From: Gammaproteobacteria bacterium | GTDB lineage: Bacteria; Pseudomonadota; Gammaproteobacteria; Steroidobacterales; Steroidobacteraceae | NCBI GenBank assembly: GCA_028293725.1 | Contig: JAQGOE010000326.1 | Location: forward strand, 1-56,425 | Length of the DNA: 56,425 nt | Direction: 5' to 3' | Shown: one piece after another, positions 1-8,154 of the stretch | Layout: each line of letters starts with the position of its first letter | How positions within the stretch are numbered: the stretch's first letter is position 1 | Position numbers and translations under genes: made by a program | Notes under the pieces: model-generated | What the model saw: only the letters and a program-made list of their open reading frames with translations | Database searches by the model: none | Told to the model about the DNA's origin: nothing

Positions 1-322
1 TGAGCAGCGCTATGCAGGATACCAACAGCTCGAGCCACTGAAACGGTGGCGGGTCAAAAGGGACAACCCCAAAGCGCGCGCTGATCGAATTGAACAGGAT
101 CCATACGGCCGACAGCAGCAGGATGCCAACCAGGTAGGCCGGCCGGCCCACGATGCGGCTGACTCGCTCAAGGCGTAGCTGTGACGGGCTGGTCGCGTCC
201 CACTCGCGACGCTGCAGCGCCACCACTCCCTCGATGTTCTCACTGATGTGATCGGACAGAGCCGCCGCGGCGGGTCGATCTGTCTCGGCGTTCAAGTCAG
301 GCGACGGACGTTCTTCTGGCAT
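1..322 (-). CDS. DUF1003 family membrane protein (partial, C-terminus off the window)
   Basis: The first 107 residues of a minus-strand gene that runs off the left edge. After a polar N-terminus (about residues 1-27), the segment ENIEGVVALQRREW leads into RIVGRPAYLVGILLLSAVWILF, the first membrane helix, followed by a proline/phenylalanine-rich loop (VVPFDPPPFQWLELL) and the start of a second helix. This order of helix, PFDPxPF-like loop and helix is typical of DUF1003 proteins, small inner-membrane proteins of unknown function. ATG at 320-322; no strong ribosome-binding site is visible. The 222 bp between this gene and the divergent gene at 545 must hold the promoters of both, but I could not assign them. 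Confidence 0.75.
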   Translation of the reverse strand, partial: MPEERPSPDLNAETDRPAAAALSDHISENIEGVVALQRREWDATSPSQLRLERVSRIVGRPAYLVGILLLSAVWILFNSISARFGVVPFDPPPFQWLELLVSCIALL

Positions 323-544
323 GCGAAAGGATACAGAAAGATTAAAGAAAGAATCCACGAGCAAGTTTGCTTTGTTGCAGCAAGTCCTTTTCACGAGCGC
401 GTGCAAAAGACCTTACCGTAGAGTATATGACTACGTAGAGACGTTAGTCTCCGGCTGACGAGACGTACACAAGACGGGAAACCGTCGTGCCGTTCATGGG
501 GAGCCTGCTCGAACACGTTCAATCGAATCGTGGCGGGAGGGTGT

Positions 545-3055
545 ATGAAAGCGGTGCTCGCAGTCGTAGCGGTCTTCTCCGTGGCCTTACTCGGCGCGGG
601 CGTGTTCCCCAGCGCCAGCGCGTGGGCGAGCACCACTCAGATTATCGCGGCCGGAACGTCGCAGACGAATCTGCCGACGGAAACGACCTGGCCCGGCGCC
701 CAAAACCCACCTTATATATGCTGTTGGGCCCAACAAGGTCAGTACGTCACCTTCTCCTTCACCGTAAGCGGTGGCTCGACGGCGTTAGCGTTGCGCTACA
801 GCGCCGGCCACGGGGCGATCACCCGCAAGATCGAGCTGGATGGGGCAACGTTGGTTGCGGATCAGACCTTTCCGGGTACGCCTAACTGGAGTACCTGGGC
901 AACGCTGACCTTGACCAAAACGCTCAGCAGCGGGACACATACCCTCACCGTTATTTTCGACACGCCGTCCGGGTCAGCTGGATACCTCAACCTCGACAAC
1001 CTCGCGGTTACACAACAAGCGGCTACCGGCACACAGGTCATAGCGGCCGGCAAGTCACAAACCAACCTCCCCACGGAGACGACGTGGCCCGGCGCCCAGG
1101 ATCCGCCGTACATCTGCTGTTGGTCCGCGCAGGGTCAATATGTCACCTTCTCTTTCACCGCAAGCGGCGGCGCGACGACTCTGGCTCTGCGCTACAGTGC
1201 CGGCCACGGGGCGCTCACCCGTAAGATCGAGCTGGATGGCACGACCCTGGTTGCGAACCAGACGTTTCCGGGCACACCCAATTGGAGCACCTGGACGACG
1301 CTGACGTTGAACGAGACGCTCGCCAGCGGGACGCACACCCTCACCGTTATTTTCGATACGCCGTCCGGCTCAGCCGGATCCCTCAACCTCGACAACCTCA
1401 CAGTTACACAGCAAGCGGCTACCAGCACGCAGGTCATCGCGGCCGGGAAGTCGCAAACCAATCTCACCACGGAGACGACGTGGCCCGGCGCCCAAGATCC
1501 GCCCTACATCTGCTGTTGGTCCAAGCAGGGTCAATACGTCACCTTCTCTTTCACCGTTGGCGGGGGAACAACCGCGTTGGGGCTGCGCTACAGCGCCGGC
1601 AACGGGGCGATCACACGCAAGCTCGAGTTGGATGGCGCTACTCTCGTTGCGAACCAGACTTTTCCGGGCACTCCCAACTGGAGTACCTGGACGACCCTGA
1701 CTTTGAACGAGTCGCTCAGCAGTGGAGCGCACACGTTCACGGTCATTTTTGACTCACCGTCCGGCTCGACCGGTTTCCTCAATCTCGATAATCTCACCGT
1801 CAGTCAAGGCAGCGGCGGCGGAAACCCACCACCCACGGCAGTGGCCGTTTCCCTGGGCTATGCCGACAGTGCCAGCGGATTGACTCCCTGGTCGGGGTCC
1901 GCAAACACACTTTTCATCGGCGAGCCACCTCAATGCTGCGCGACCCACGGCCCGGACAACGGCAGTCCGGGGTATGACGGGGGCGCGATCGAGATTACAA
2001 ACACAGCGTCCACGGCGGTCACGGTCACCAATGTCACGGTGGATTTTGGGGGAGCCTCGAGTCCTTCGAGCTTTGCTCTCTGGGGCGGAACCGCGGCCGG
2101 CTCGCTGCCGCAGTCGCTCCCGGCCGGGTGGCACCTGGTATTGACCATGCGGTCGGGTTTTGACTTCGATACCTCGGATCTGCTCGGCGAGGCGTGTCAT
2201 ATCAACAGCGGCGTGGTACCCGTCGTGCACGTTACGCTCAACGGGACCGACACCGACTACCTGGATGACCATCAGATACTCAACAGTGACGGAGCGGATC
2301 TCGCCTCGTGCCCGGGAGACGTATCCGAGCAGAAGTCATTCCAGGTCGTGATCCCCGGCGCGCAACCCGCCGCCGCCCCGGTAAACGACGTCGCTCCATC
2401 GATAACCGGCACGGCAACCGGGAGTCGCGTTCTGAGTGGCTTCGCGGGGGGTTGGAATGCCAGCCCACCACCCGCCATAGTGTTGCAATGGATGCGTTGT
2501 GACAGCGCCGGCGGAAACTGTGCGGCCATCTCAGGGGCGACTTCGCCAACGTACCGTCCGATAGCCGCCGACGTGGGATCCACGCTTCGCTTGCAGATTA
2601 CGGCCACCAACGCCACCGCGAAAGTGGCCATTTCCTCGGCTCCCACAACCGCGGTGGCCTCCGGACCGGCGGTGACACAGATGGGGGATACGTCGACTGG
2701 ATTCACTTCTGTCTATGTTTCCACGGTGTCAGAGCTGGCGTCGATCTTTACCGCGACTTCATCCGGGACGACCACCGACTTCGAATTCTTCGCGCGCGGC
2801 GCGGGCGGCACACAGGTATTTACCCCCAAGGTCTATTCGGTGGTCAACGGGGCGAAGGGCACCCTGTTGGCGACGGGAGCCGCCGTCACGGTGCCGAAGG
2901 GTACTAACGGCCAGTGGTATGTATCCAAGATGACTGGCTTGGCGCTCACCTCCGGCACCCGGTACGTGTTGGCACTCGACCCGTCGGGTACCCCGAGTAC
3001 TTATGTCGGCTCCGAAACCAACGGCGAGATGGCTTTTTTCGTGGACTATCAGTGA
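545..3055 (+). CDS. Large secreted protein with three tandem carbohydrate-binding-like repeats
   Basis: An 836-residue exported protein. The ATG at 545 is preferred over an upstream in-frame GTG because GGGAGG lies just before it and the signal peptide (MKAVLAVVAVFSVALLG, cleavage near ASAWA) starts there. Residues about 31-425 are three near-identical 132-residue repeats (DNA period exactly 396 bp), each with TETTWPGAQ, an ICCW vicinal-cysteine motif, GQYVTFSF, FPGTPNWSTW and LNLDNL. This looks like a galactose-binding-type beta-sandwich (CBM6/35-like), which is an inference from the pattern. A Gly/Pro linker leads to a beta-rich domain with another CC pair, an Ig-like module and a C-terminal beta domain. 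No catalytic motif is visible. A role in binding glycans or surfaces is plausible but unproven. It converges on and overlaps the next gene by 7 bp. Confidence 0.8.
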   Translation: MKAVLAVVAVFSVALLGAGVFPSASAWASTTQIIAAGTSQTNLPTETTWPGAQNPPYICCWAQQGQYVTFSFTVSGGSTALALRYSAGHGAITRKIELDGATLVADQTFPGTPNWSTWATLTLTKTLSSGTHTLTVIFDTPSGSAGYLNLDNLAVTQQAATGTQVIAAGKSQTNLPTETTWPGAQDPPYICCWSAQGQYVTFSFTASGGATTLALRYSAGHGALTRKIELDGTTLVANQTFPGTPNWSTWTTLTLNETLASGTHTLTVIFDTPSGSAGSLNLDNLTVTQQAATSTQVIAAGKSQTNLTTETTWPGAQDPPYICCWSKQGQYVTFSFTVGGGTTALGLRYSAGNGAITRKLELDGATLVANQTFPGTPNWSTWTTLTLNESLSSGAHTFTVIFDSPSGSTGFLNLDNLTVSQGSGGGNPPPTAVAVSLGYADSASGLTPWSGSANTLFIGEPPQCCATHGPDNGSPGYDGGAIEITNTASTAVTVTNVTVDFGGASSPSSFALWGGTAAGSLPQSLPAGWHLVLTMRSGFDFDTSDLLGEACHINSGVVPVVHVTLNGTDTDYLDDHQILNSDGADLASCPGDVSEQKSFQVVIPGAQPAAAPVNDVAPSITGTATGSRVLSGFAGGWNASPPPAIVLQWMRCDSAGGNCAAISGATSPTYRPIAADVGSTLRLQITATNATAKVAISSAPTTAVASGPAVTQMGDTSTGFTSVYVSTVSELASIFTATSSGTTTDFEFFARGAGGTQVFTPKVYSVVNGAKGTLLATGAAVTVPKGTNGQWYVSKMTGLALTSGTRYVLALDPSGTPSTYVGSETNGEMAFFVDYQ

Positions 3056-3765
3056 ACGGCCGCGAAGACCTTCTTGATGAGTGAGTTCGCCTGCCCGAGC
3101 GGATCTTTACGGATGGCGTGCTCCTCATCGGCGATACGACTGAACAACCCGTCCAGTGCCTTGGAGGTCACGTAGTCGTTGAGGTCGGCGTCCTGCTTGT
3201 TGACCAGGCCGAGCTCGGCCGCCTTGCCGGCATACTTGTCGTACACGGAGGCGAGCTGCAGCTTTTCGGTTTCGCGGGCGATCGTTGGCTTGAATTTGGT
3301 CGTGAGCTGCGCGCTAGTGGCGCGTCTGAAATACTGGGTGCCAGCGTCCTCACCACCGGTGAGGATGCCCTTTGCGTCAGAGACGCTCATCCGTTGCAGA
3401 GCCGCCTTGAATATAGGCTTGGCGTCGGCGACGGCCATCTCGGCGGCGTGATTCATTCCCACCTTGAGCTTATCCGCCTCTCCGCCCATTCCCACCATGC
3501 GCAACGCGCGATCCGCCTTTTCGAGTGCCGGGGGCAGAGGGATGGCCACCTTGGGGTCGTTCAGAAATCCGTTAGGTACGCCGAGTTGTGACACCGCCGT
3601 GTCGATTCCTTGTGACAAGGCGGCACGTAAACCACTGGAGGCGTCGTGGGAAGTCAACGCGTCCAACGTGGAGGGTGCTCCCCAGGCCGCCCCGGAGCCT
3701 GCAAATATTGTTGCGGCGCACAGGACCGCCACGTTACGGCATCGCCATAAAGGCAGTGTGTTCAT
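3049..3765 (-). CDS. DUF4197 domain-containing exported protein
   Basis: A 238-residue protein with a signal peptide (AVLCAATIFAGSGAAWG) and one DUF4197 domain. Family features visible: SSGLRAALSQGIDTAV near the N-terminus, GFLNDPKVAIPLP, MNHAAEMAVADAKPIFKAAL in the middle, and the C-terminal DYVTSKALDGLF followed by DEEHAIRKDPLGQANSLIKKVF. The family is common in proteobacteria and its function is unknown; it is probably periplasmic. The stop codon lies inside the 3' end of the convergent repeat protein. No Shine-Dalgarno sequence is visible upstream, and a hairpin (3766-3799) abuts the start codon. Confidence 0.88.
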   Translation of the reverse strand: MNTLPLWRCRNVAVLCAATIFAGSGAAWGAPSTLDALTSHDASSGLRAALSQGIDTAVSQLGVPNGFLNDPKVAIPLPPALEKADRALRMVGMGGEADKLKVGMNHAAEMAVADAKPIFKAALQRMSVSDAKGILTGGEDAGTQYFRRATSAQLTTKFKPTIARETEKLQLASVYDKYAGKAAELGLVNKQDADLNDYVTSKALDGLFSRIADEEHAIRKDPLGQANSLIKKVFAAVH

Positions 3766-3799
3766 GATTGCGGCTCGGGTTGCGATGACCCGGGCAATC
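3766..3799 (-). terminator. Hairpin between the TlpA-like gene and DUF4197 gene
   Basis: Arms GATTGC (3766-3771) and GCAATC (3794-3799), with an inner stem CGGGT (3776-3780) and ACCCG (3788-3792). It lies 46 bp beyond the stop of the TlpA-like gene and directly against the DUF4197 start codon, so it could end transcription from the upstream gene or fold in the DUF4197 leader. There is no U-tract. Confidence 0.35.
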
Positions 3800-3845
3800 G
3801 TACTCTCTCGAGCACACTGGCGCGTCGGTTACCAGGCGGCCACTC

Positions 3846-4427
3846 TCAAGCGCCACCCCGCGAACTTCGCGGCTCGAGCAGCGGTGTCACGACTTCCTCC
3901 AATCTCTCGGCCGTCCAGGAAGGCTTCCTTTCTTGCCACCCATCCTCCACCAGCAGGCCCGCCCGGTCGATGGTGAAATTGACGGGCAGTCGCCAGATGC
4001 GCCCATAACCCGGCGCGCTGGAATGGCACAGTAACCCGACCGGAAAGCGCAGCGACTGCGCGATCTTGCGGACCTCGGGAAGCTCGTCAGGCGTATCCAG
4101 GCTGAAACCCAACACGCGCAGGCCGGCGGCGGCGTGCTGGGCCGCGTACCTCGAGAGCAAAGGCAATTCGTCGCGGCATGGCGCGCACCAGGTCGCCCAG
4201 AAAGTCAGAACGACCACCGACCCCAACAAGTCCGCCGAAGAAATTCGCGCTCCATCCACGGTCACGAGGGTGACCGCTGGAGCCCGGGTACCAACCCGTA
4301 ACTCTTCCGCCCCTGCGGGCGCTCCTCGCAGCGAATTCCCGGCAAGCAGCGTCGCGACCGACCCTTTCAACATCGCGCGGCGCGTGATCGGGGGCGCGGA
4401 GTATGGTCGATACCTCGTCATCAACAT
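3846..4427 (-). CDS. TlpA-like thiol-disulfide oxidoreductase, Tat/Sec exported
   Basis: A 193-residue thioredoxin-fold protein. Residues 16-40 form an export signal with a twin arginine (TRRAMLKGS...). The redoxin domain begins near residue 45 (VGTRAPAVTLVTVDG) and carries the active site WATWCAPC with Cys81 and Cys84, then LRVLGFSLDTPDELPEV typical of TlpA/ResA proteins. It should act as a periplasmic dithiol reductant, for example in cytochrome c or copper-site maturation. The start ATG at 4425-4427 overlaps the end of the upstream AraC gene; a second ATG at 4419-4421 forms TGATG with its stop. Either way the two genes look translationally coupled. Confidence 0.87.
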   Translation of the reverse strand: MLMTRYRPYSAPPITRRAMLKGSVATLLAGNSLRGAPAGAEELRVGTRAPAVTLVTVDGARISSADLLGSVVVLTFWATWCAPCRDELPLLSRYAAQHAAAGLRVLGFSLDTPDELPEVRKIAQSLRFPVGLLCHSSAPGYGRIWRLPVNFTIDRAGLLVEDGWQERKPSWTAERLEEVVTPLLEPRSSRGGA

Positions 4428-4864
4428 TTTTGCGGTCCACCCGCCCTGCGATAAACCTGCGGTGGTTGCGCGAAGCGCTGCTCGAAAGCACGTGTGAAAC
4501 TGGAGGTGTGCTCGTAGCCGACCGCGGCGGCGATCTCTTTGATCCTCAGGCGGGTGCCCCTCAGCAGCAACGCGGCCTTTTGCAGCCGTCGCTCGGTCAG
4601 GACACGGCCGAGGCCGACGCCGGTCGTTTGCTTGTACAAGTGCTGGAGCCGCGACTCGCTGAGATTCAACTCCGAAGCGAGGTCGGAGATTTTGCACAGT
4701 GACGCCGATTCGACCATTTCCAACATCCTGCGGATGCGGCCCTCCAGTGCGGTCGGAATCGGCTCGCCGGTGCCACCGTCGGCGGTAGCCCACTCCGTCT
4801 GTGTCTGTGCTTCGGCCGATGCAGTGGGCTCTGCACCGCCGCTCCTCCCCTGCGGACTCGACAT
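4421..4864 (-). CDS. AraC-family transcriptional regulator (DNA-binding domain only)
   Basis: A short regulator (147 residues from ATG at 4862-4864, chosen because GGGAGG lies 10 nt upstream; starts at 4882 or a GTG at 4954 are possible). The C-terminal 100 residues are an AraC double helix-turn-helix: CKISDLASELNLSESRLQHLYKQTTGVG, then LRIKEIAAAVGYEHTSSFTRAFEQRF. The N-terminal 40 residues are low-complexity, with no cupin or other sensing domain, so the signal it responds to is not evident. It sits between two redoxin genes and overlaps the TlpA-like gene, suggesting it controls this envelope redox group. Confidence 0.8.
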   Translation of the reverse strand: MSSPQGRSGGAEPTASAEAQTQTEWATADGGTGEPIPTALEGRIRRMLEMVESASLCKISDLASELNLSESRLQHLYKQTTGVGLGRVLTERRLQKAALLLRGTRLRIKEIAAAVGYEHTSSFTRAFEQRFAQPPQVYRRAGGPQKC

Positions 4865-4993
4865 ACTTATCGTGCCTCCCATCCTAGGACGCCTCGATCC
4901 ACTCGCGGTTTTAGCACGAGCCGGATTGATCTCGCCATAGAGCGAGAGATCCACACCTCGTAATCAGACTCGGTCTATAAGCAACCTGAGCGG

Positions 4994-5539
4994 CTAATGA
5001 TTTTCATCGAGTAGCTTGCCGATCAGGTTGCGCAGCGAGCTCTCATCCTCCAAGGTCAGATCTCCGCCGCGGCCGCCGCTCGCAGCTCGTATGGTACCGC
5101 TTCGATCGATGACGATCACCTGGGGAATGCTTAAGATTTCCTGACGCGTTCGTCCCAGGTAACGGTCCACGTCTTCCTTGGAGGAATATCCAACCGGAAA
5201 CGTGAGCTTGAAGTAGTCCTGCATCGTGGCGGCGAGCCGCCGCCCGTCGACCGACGTGTTAGGCGGGTCGAAGACGACTCCAACAGGTTGAAAGCCGCGC
5301 GACCCGAGCTCGCCCTGGAGTTTTCCCAGCGTCCTCAAGACGCGCAAACAATGTTCCGACTTGACGAACAGAAATTCCATGACCACAACTTTCCCTTTGA
5401 AAGCGGAGAGTTGGACGCTCTGGCCGCCGGGCGAAACGATGGCGAACTCCGGCGATGCGCGCGGCACCGGCGCTGCCGGAACGACCAGGGAGGTAGCGGC
5501 CACGAGCAGTGAAGCGATGCCTGCAATGAGTTTCAGCAT
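4994..5539 (-). CDS. Exported redoxin-like protein with single active-site cysteine
   Basis: A 181-residue AhpC/TSA-type thioredoxin-fold protein with an N-terminal signal peptide (MLKLIAGIASLLVAATSLVV). The domain shows FKGKVVVMEFLFV, GSRGFQPVGVVFDPP and IPQVIVIDRSGTIRAASGG. Where relatives carry a CxxC (TCPHC-type) pair, this protein reads S61-E62-H63-C64, so only one cysteine remains. That would prevent classical dithiol exchange; a peroxidatic, metal-binding or redox-inert role is possible. The ATG at 5537-5539 lies 1 nt after the stop of the solute-binding protein gene, so the two are co-translated. An in-frame 55-residue upstream extension is the antisense of that gene's 3' end and is rejected. 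Confidence 0.8.
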   Translation of the reverse strand: MLKLIAGIASLLVAATSLVVPAAPVPRASPEFAIVSPGGQSVQLSAFKGKVVVMEFLFVKSEHCLRVLRTLGKLQGELGSRGFQPVGVVFDPPNTSVDGRRLAATMQDYFKLTFPVGYSSKEDVDRYLGRTRQEILSIPQVIVIDRSGTIRAASGGRGGDLTLEDESSLRNLIGKLLDENH

Positions 5540-5540
5540 G

Positions 5541-6878
5541 TCACACCTGTTGCCATTTAGTGACGATACGGTGAATTTCCGCGGCGGCGCCCGCCGCGGC
5601 GTCTTCTGGCGTGCGCTCGCCTTTGAGTACGCTCTGGACCATCCGCGGGACCAGGAAGCTGTTGAAAACCTCCATGTAAGCCGGCGTCGCGAAACCCGGC
5701 ACACCCAGGTTTGGTGTCCAGTGCAGCGCGTCCTTCAGCGCTACGTACTTGAAGGAAGGGTCCGCCCGCGGATCCTTGGAGAGTCGCACGATGAGATCAG
5801 GGACGGTCTTGGGATAAATCGGAAAATTGCAGCCGAGACTCTTCTCGTAGCCGGCCCTGGAGCTGTCAACCAGGTCCGCGATGAATTGAGAGGCCACTGC
5901 CGGGTTGGGAGCAAAGTTCCAGACCACGGAGCAATTCGTAATGTGTGGCAACGCAGTGACACCGACGCCGTTGATCCCAAGGAGTGGCGGCTGCACCCAG
6001 AGCTTGCCGGCGACCTGGGGGTCGCGTTTCTCAGCAGCGCGCACCAGGCTGATGGAGTTGGTGGTGATGGAAGTCTGGCGCGCCAGCATGGCCCGAACGT
6101 TGCCCGCCGGGCCCCAAGTCAACTGCTCGGGCGAGCCCGACTCCTGGTAGAGCGACTGGATGAATTTCAGCGCCAGGACGCCAAATACGTTCTTGTCGAA
6201 CAGCACGTTGCCACCGCCATCCAACAGCCAGGCCCGGTGTGCATACAGGAGAGTGTGCAAGGTGATGTTGCCCTCGAGAGTCGGCGTAAATGCCAGCCCC
6301 GAAGGGATGCCGAATTTATCGCGCAACGTGCGCCCACCGGCGCGCAAACCGCTGTACGTCAAAGGTCCGCCGGGCGCTCCGACCCGGGCCCAGTAGTCCT
6401 GAAAGAACTGCACGGGCGTCGGCATCCAGTAGTCGGCAAACGCGAAATAGCGGCGACTCCCGGGATGGAACGTCGAGCGGTAGGCAAGTTGCGGGATGGC
6501 GCCGTATTTCGCAGCCGCAAGCTGGTAGATCCCAGCATGGTCGATGGTGTGTTGGTAATACTCGGCCGGGGACCACGGGAAGATAAAGACGTCGTGTCCC
6601 TTAGCGGCTGCGACCTCGGCCGCCGCCGCCGCGGCAATTTTTTCCACCGGGATCTTATCCACGGTGATCTTCACGTGATGTTGCGCACCCCACTCGCGGG
6701 CAACGCCCTCGAACCAGACATCGAACTCAGGGATGAAGTGCGCCCACTTTGCGATCCGCAGTGTTTCCTGGGCCGCCCCCGTGCCGGCGCGGAGTAAAGA
6801 AGGGCCGGCGACAACAGCGCCGGCCGCGAATTTAACGAAGTCCCGGCGAGCTACCGGCCTTCCCTTGAGCTTGGCCAT
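5541..6878 (-). CDS. Tat-exported ABC-type extracellular solute-binding protein (family 1)
   Basis: A 445-residue periplasmic binding protein. The N-terminus has a twin-arginine signal (ARRDFVKFAAGAVVAGPSLL). The mature part starts ETLRIAKWAHFIPEFDVWFEG and follows the family 1 (sugar/oligosaccharide) layout: IPVEKIAAAAAAEVAAAKGHDVFIF, aromatic residues around PWSPAEYYQH, and a C-terminal lobe with FNSFLVPRMVQSVLKGERTPEDAAAGAAAEI, the usual end of this family. The ligand is unknown. No permease or ATPase lies nearby: it is followed at 1 nt by the redoxin and preceded by the multicopper oxidase group. A GGGGGAG precedes the ATG by 12 nt. Confidence 0.85.
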   Translation of the reverse strand: MAKLKGRPVARRDFVKFAAGAVVAGPSLLRAGTGAAQETLRIAKWAHFIPEFDVWFEGVAREWGAQHHVKITVDKIPVEKIAAAAAAEVAAAKGHDVFIFPWSPAEYYQHTIDHAGIYQLAAAKYGAIPQLAYRSTFHPGSRRYFAFADYWMPTPVQFFQDYWARVGAPGGPLTYSGLRAGGRTLRDKFGIPSGLAFTPTLEGNITLHTLLYAHRAWLLDGGGNVLFDKNVFGVLALKFIQSLYQESGSPEQLTWGPAGNVRAMLARQTSITTNSISLVRAAEKRDPQVAGKLWVQPPLLGINGVGVTALPHITNCSVVWNFAPNPAVASQFIADLVDSSRAGYEKSLGCNFPIYPKTVPDLIVRLSKDPRADPSFKYVALKDALHWTPNLGVPGFATPAYMEVFNSFLVPRMVQSVLKGERTPEDAAAGAAAEIHRIVTKWQQV

Positions 6879-6905
6879 CGTTCAGTTCACTCCCCCCGAG
6901 TGACA

Positions 6906-6937
6906 ACCCTGGCAGGTTCAGGTCGACCTGCCAGGGT
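6906..6937 (-). terminator. Perfect 12-bp hairpin between secreted-protein and binding-protein genes
   Basis: Arms ACCCTGGCAGGT (6906-6917) and ACCTGCCAGGGT (6926-6937) are perfectly complementary around an 8-nt loop. It begins 19 nt after the stop of the minus-strand gene at 6957. There is no U-tract on either side, so it is either a factor-assisted terminator or a hairpin that stabilises the upstream mRNA and sets different expression of the two halves of the cluster. Confidence 0.6.
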
Positions 6938-6956
6938 GTGCTCAGTTGTCGCGCGG

Positions 6957-8141
6957 CTATGGCGATGCCGGTACCGATCCGTCGCCGCCGCCAGGAAACT
7001 GGCCGGTGGTTTGCAGGCTGACGAAGTTGGCCGTCAGCTTCCGGTTCTGCGGCTGTCCGTTAGGCAGGAACACCTGGTCCAGGAAAGCGTCCCTGGCGAT
7101 CGCGCCGTTGCGTGGATCCGGAATAGCCGGGCAAACCAGCCAGATCGCACCCCCGTCCGTCCCCATGGGGGTGAGCTGCCCCTCAGCGCCGCAGCCGTTG
7201 GCCTCGATCTGGTTGTTGGTATCGTCCGCGGTGACGATGATTGGACCACCATCGAGGCTGACCCCGTTCTTGGCCTCCAGGGCTGCAAAGACCGACGCGC
7301 AGATGGCGGTGGTCGGGTGGAGCGGATCCTGGGTGAGCCAGACATAAGTGATGATCCACATCCCCAGCAGATCGTCACAGAAGTAGCCGAACGGGCTGTC
7401 CGAAGGGCTGTCGCACACATCGGGATCGGTACTGATGCAGTTGTTGTCGCTGCCGTCCATGGCATTGCGATTGGAGGCGAATCTCCAGTCCTGCCGCAGG
7501 TTTGGCGTGAAGATCGTATTCACCGTATTGAGCTGGAAACACGGCGTGGGCGGTGCCAGGGGGCTGACGATGTCCGATGCACAGGGATTCGTCGCGAACA
7601 CACCGTTGGGTAGCCGTTGCTTGACCATCGCGTAGGCTTCAAAGTTGCTGACGATGGTCTCCATCGCGATTCCGCGCGGGTTCTCACTGTTACCGATCGA
7701 GATGTCGTGAGTGCCGGCAAGACGCGTATAGCTCGTCTCGAAAGCGCTCTCGCTGGTGAGGAAACCCAGGATCGAGATGAACTGGTTGGGCGCGCTCGTG
7801 CCGTTGTCACTGAACCCGCCCGTGGTGGCCAGTATGCGGAAATTCCTCCGCTCGGGATCATTGGTGGCGCAGGTCGAGTCGGCTACCCAGTTGACTCCGT
7901 TGCCCCTGGCTGGGGGACCTGTCCGCCGGGCGGTGCCGAAGCGGCCGACAACCTGGGTCGGAATGATGCCGTTATCTTCGTAGAAGGTATCGCTGTAGTC
8001 GCAAGGCGGCGGGTTGAACTTACTACTCCTGACCGTGGCCGAATCCTGTGCGGACGCGAGAGTGGACAGCGCCAGGAGTGGCAGCCCCGCCAACGCGAGG
8101 GCAACAACATGGAGCCAGGCACGCATGGATACGTTTTTCAT
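6957..8141 (-). CDS. Unrecognised secreted protein with multiple cysteines in multicopper oxidase cluster
   Basis: A 394-residue protein I do not recognise. It has a clear signal peptide (WLHVVALALAGLPLLALSTLASAQD). The mature part has about ten cysteines (PPCDYSD, STCATND, NPCASD, TPCFQL, NNCIS, DVCDS, YFCDD, AICAS, NGCGAE, LVCPA), which suggests disulfides in the periplasm or outside the cell. The composition is Asn/Asp/Pro-rich with no transmembrane helix, haem motif or HxH copper motif. AGGAGG lies before the ATG, and the gene follows the SCO1 gene by 13 bp, so it should be co-expressed with the chaperone and oxidase. It could be a partner or substrate of the oxidase; this is inferred from position only. 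Confidence 0.75.
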   Translation of the reverse strand: MKNVSMRAWLHVVALALAGLPLLALSTLASAQDSATVRSSKFNPPPCDYSDTFYEDNGIIPTQVVGRFGTARRTGPPARGNGVNWVADSTCATNDPERRNFRILATTGGFSDNGTSAPNQFISILGFLTSESAFETSYTRLAGTHDISIGNSENPRGIAMETIVSNFEAYAMVKQRLPNGVFATNPCASDIVSPLAPPTPCFQLNTVNTIFTPNLRQDWRFASNRNAMDGSDNNCISTDPDVCDSPSDSPFGYFCDDLLGMWIITYVWLTQDPLHPTTAICASVFAALEAKNGVSLDGGPIIVTADDTNNQIEANGCGAEGQLTPMGTDGGAIWLVCPAIPDPRNGAIARDAFLDQVFLPNGQPQNRKLTANFVSLQTTGQFPGGGDGSVPASP

Positions 8142-8154
8142 GATGGTCCCTCCT

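Noticed and set aside
5361..6797. Long open frame (478 codons) on the plus strand
   Set aside because: It lies wholly opposite the redoxin and solute-binding protein genes, has no ribosome-binding site or family motif, and is Arg/Gly-rich as expected of an antisense shadow in GC-rich DNA.
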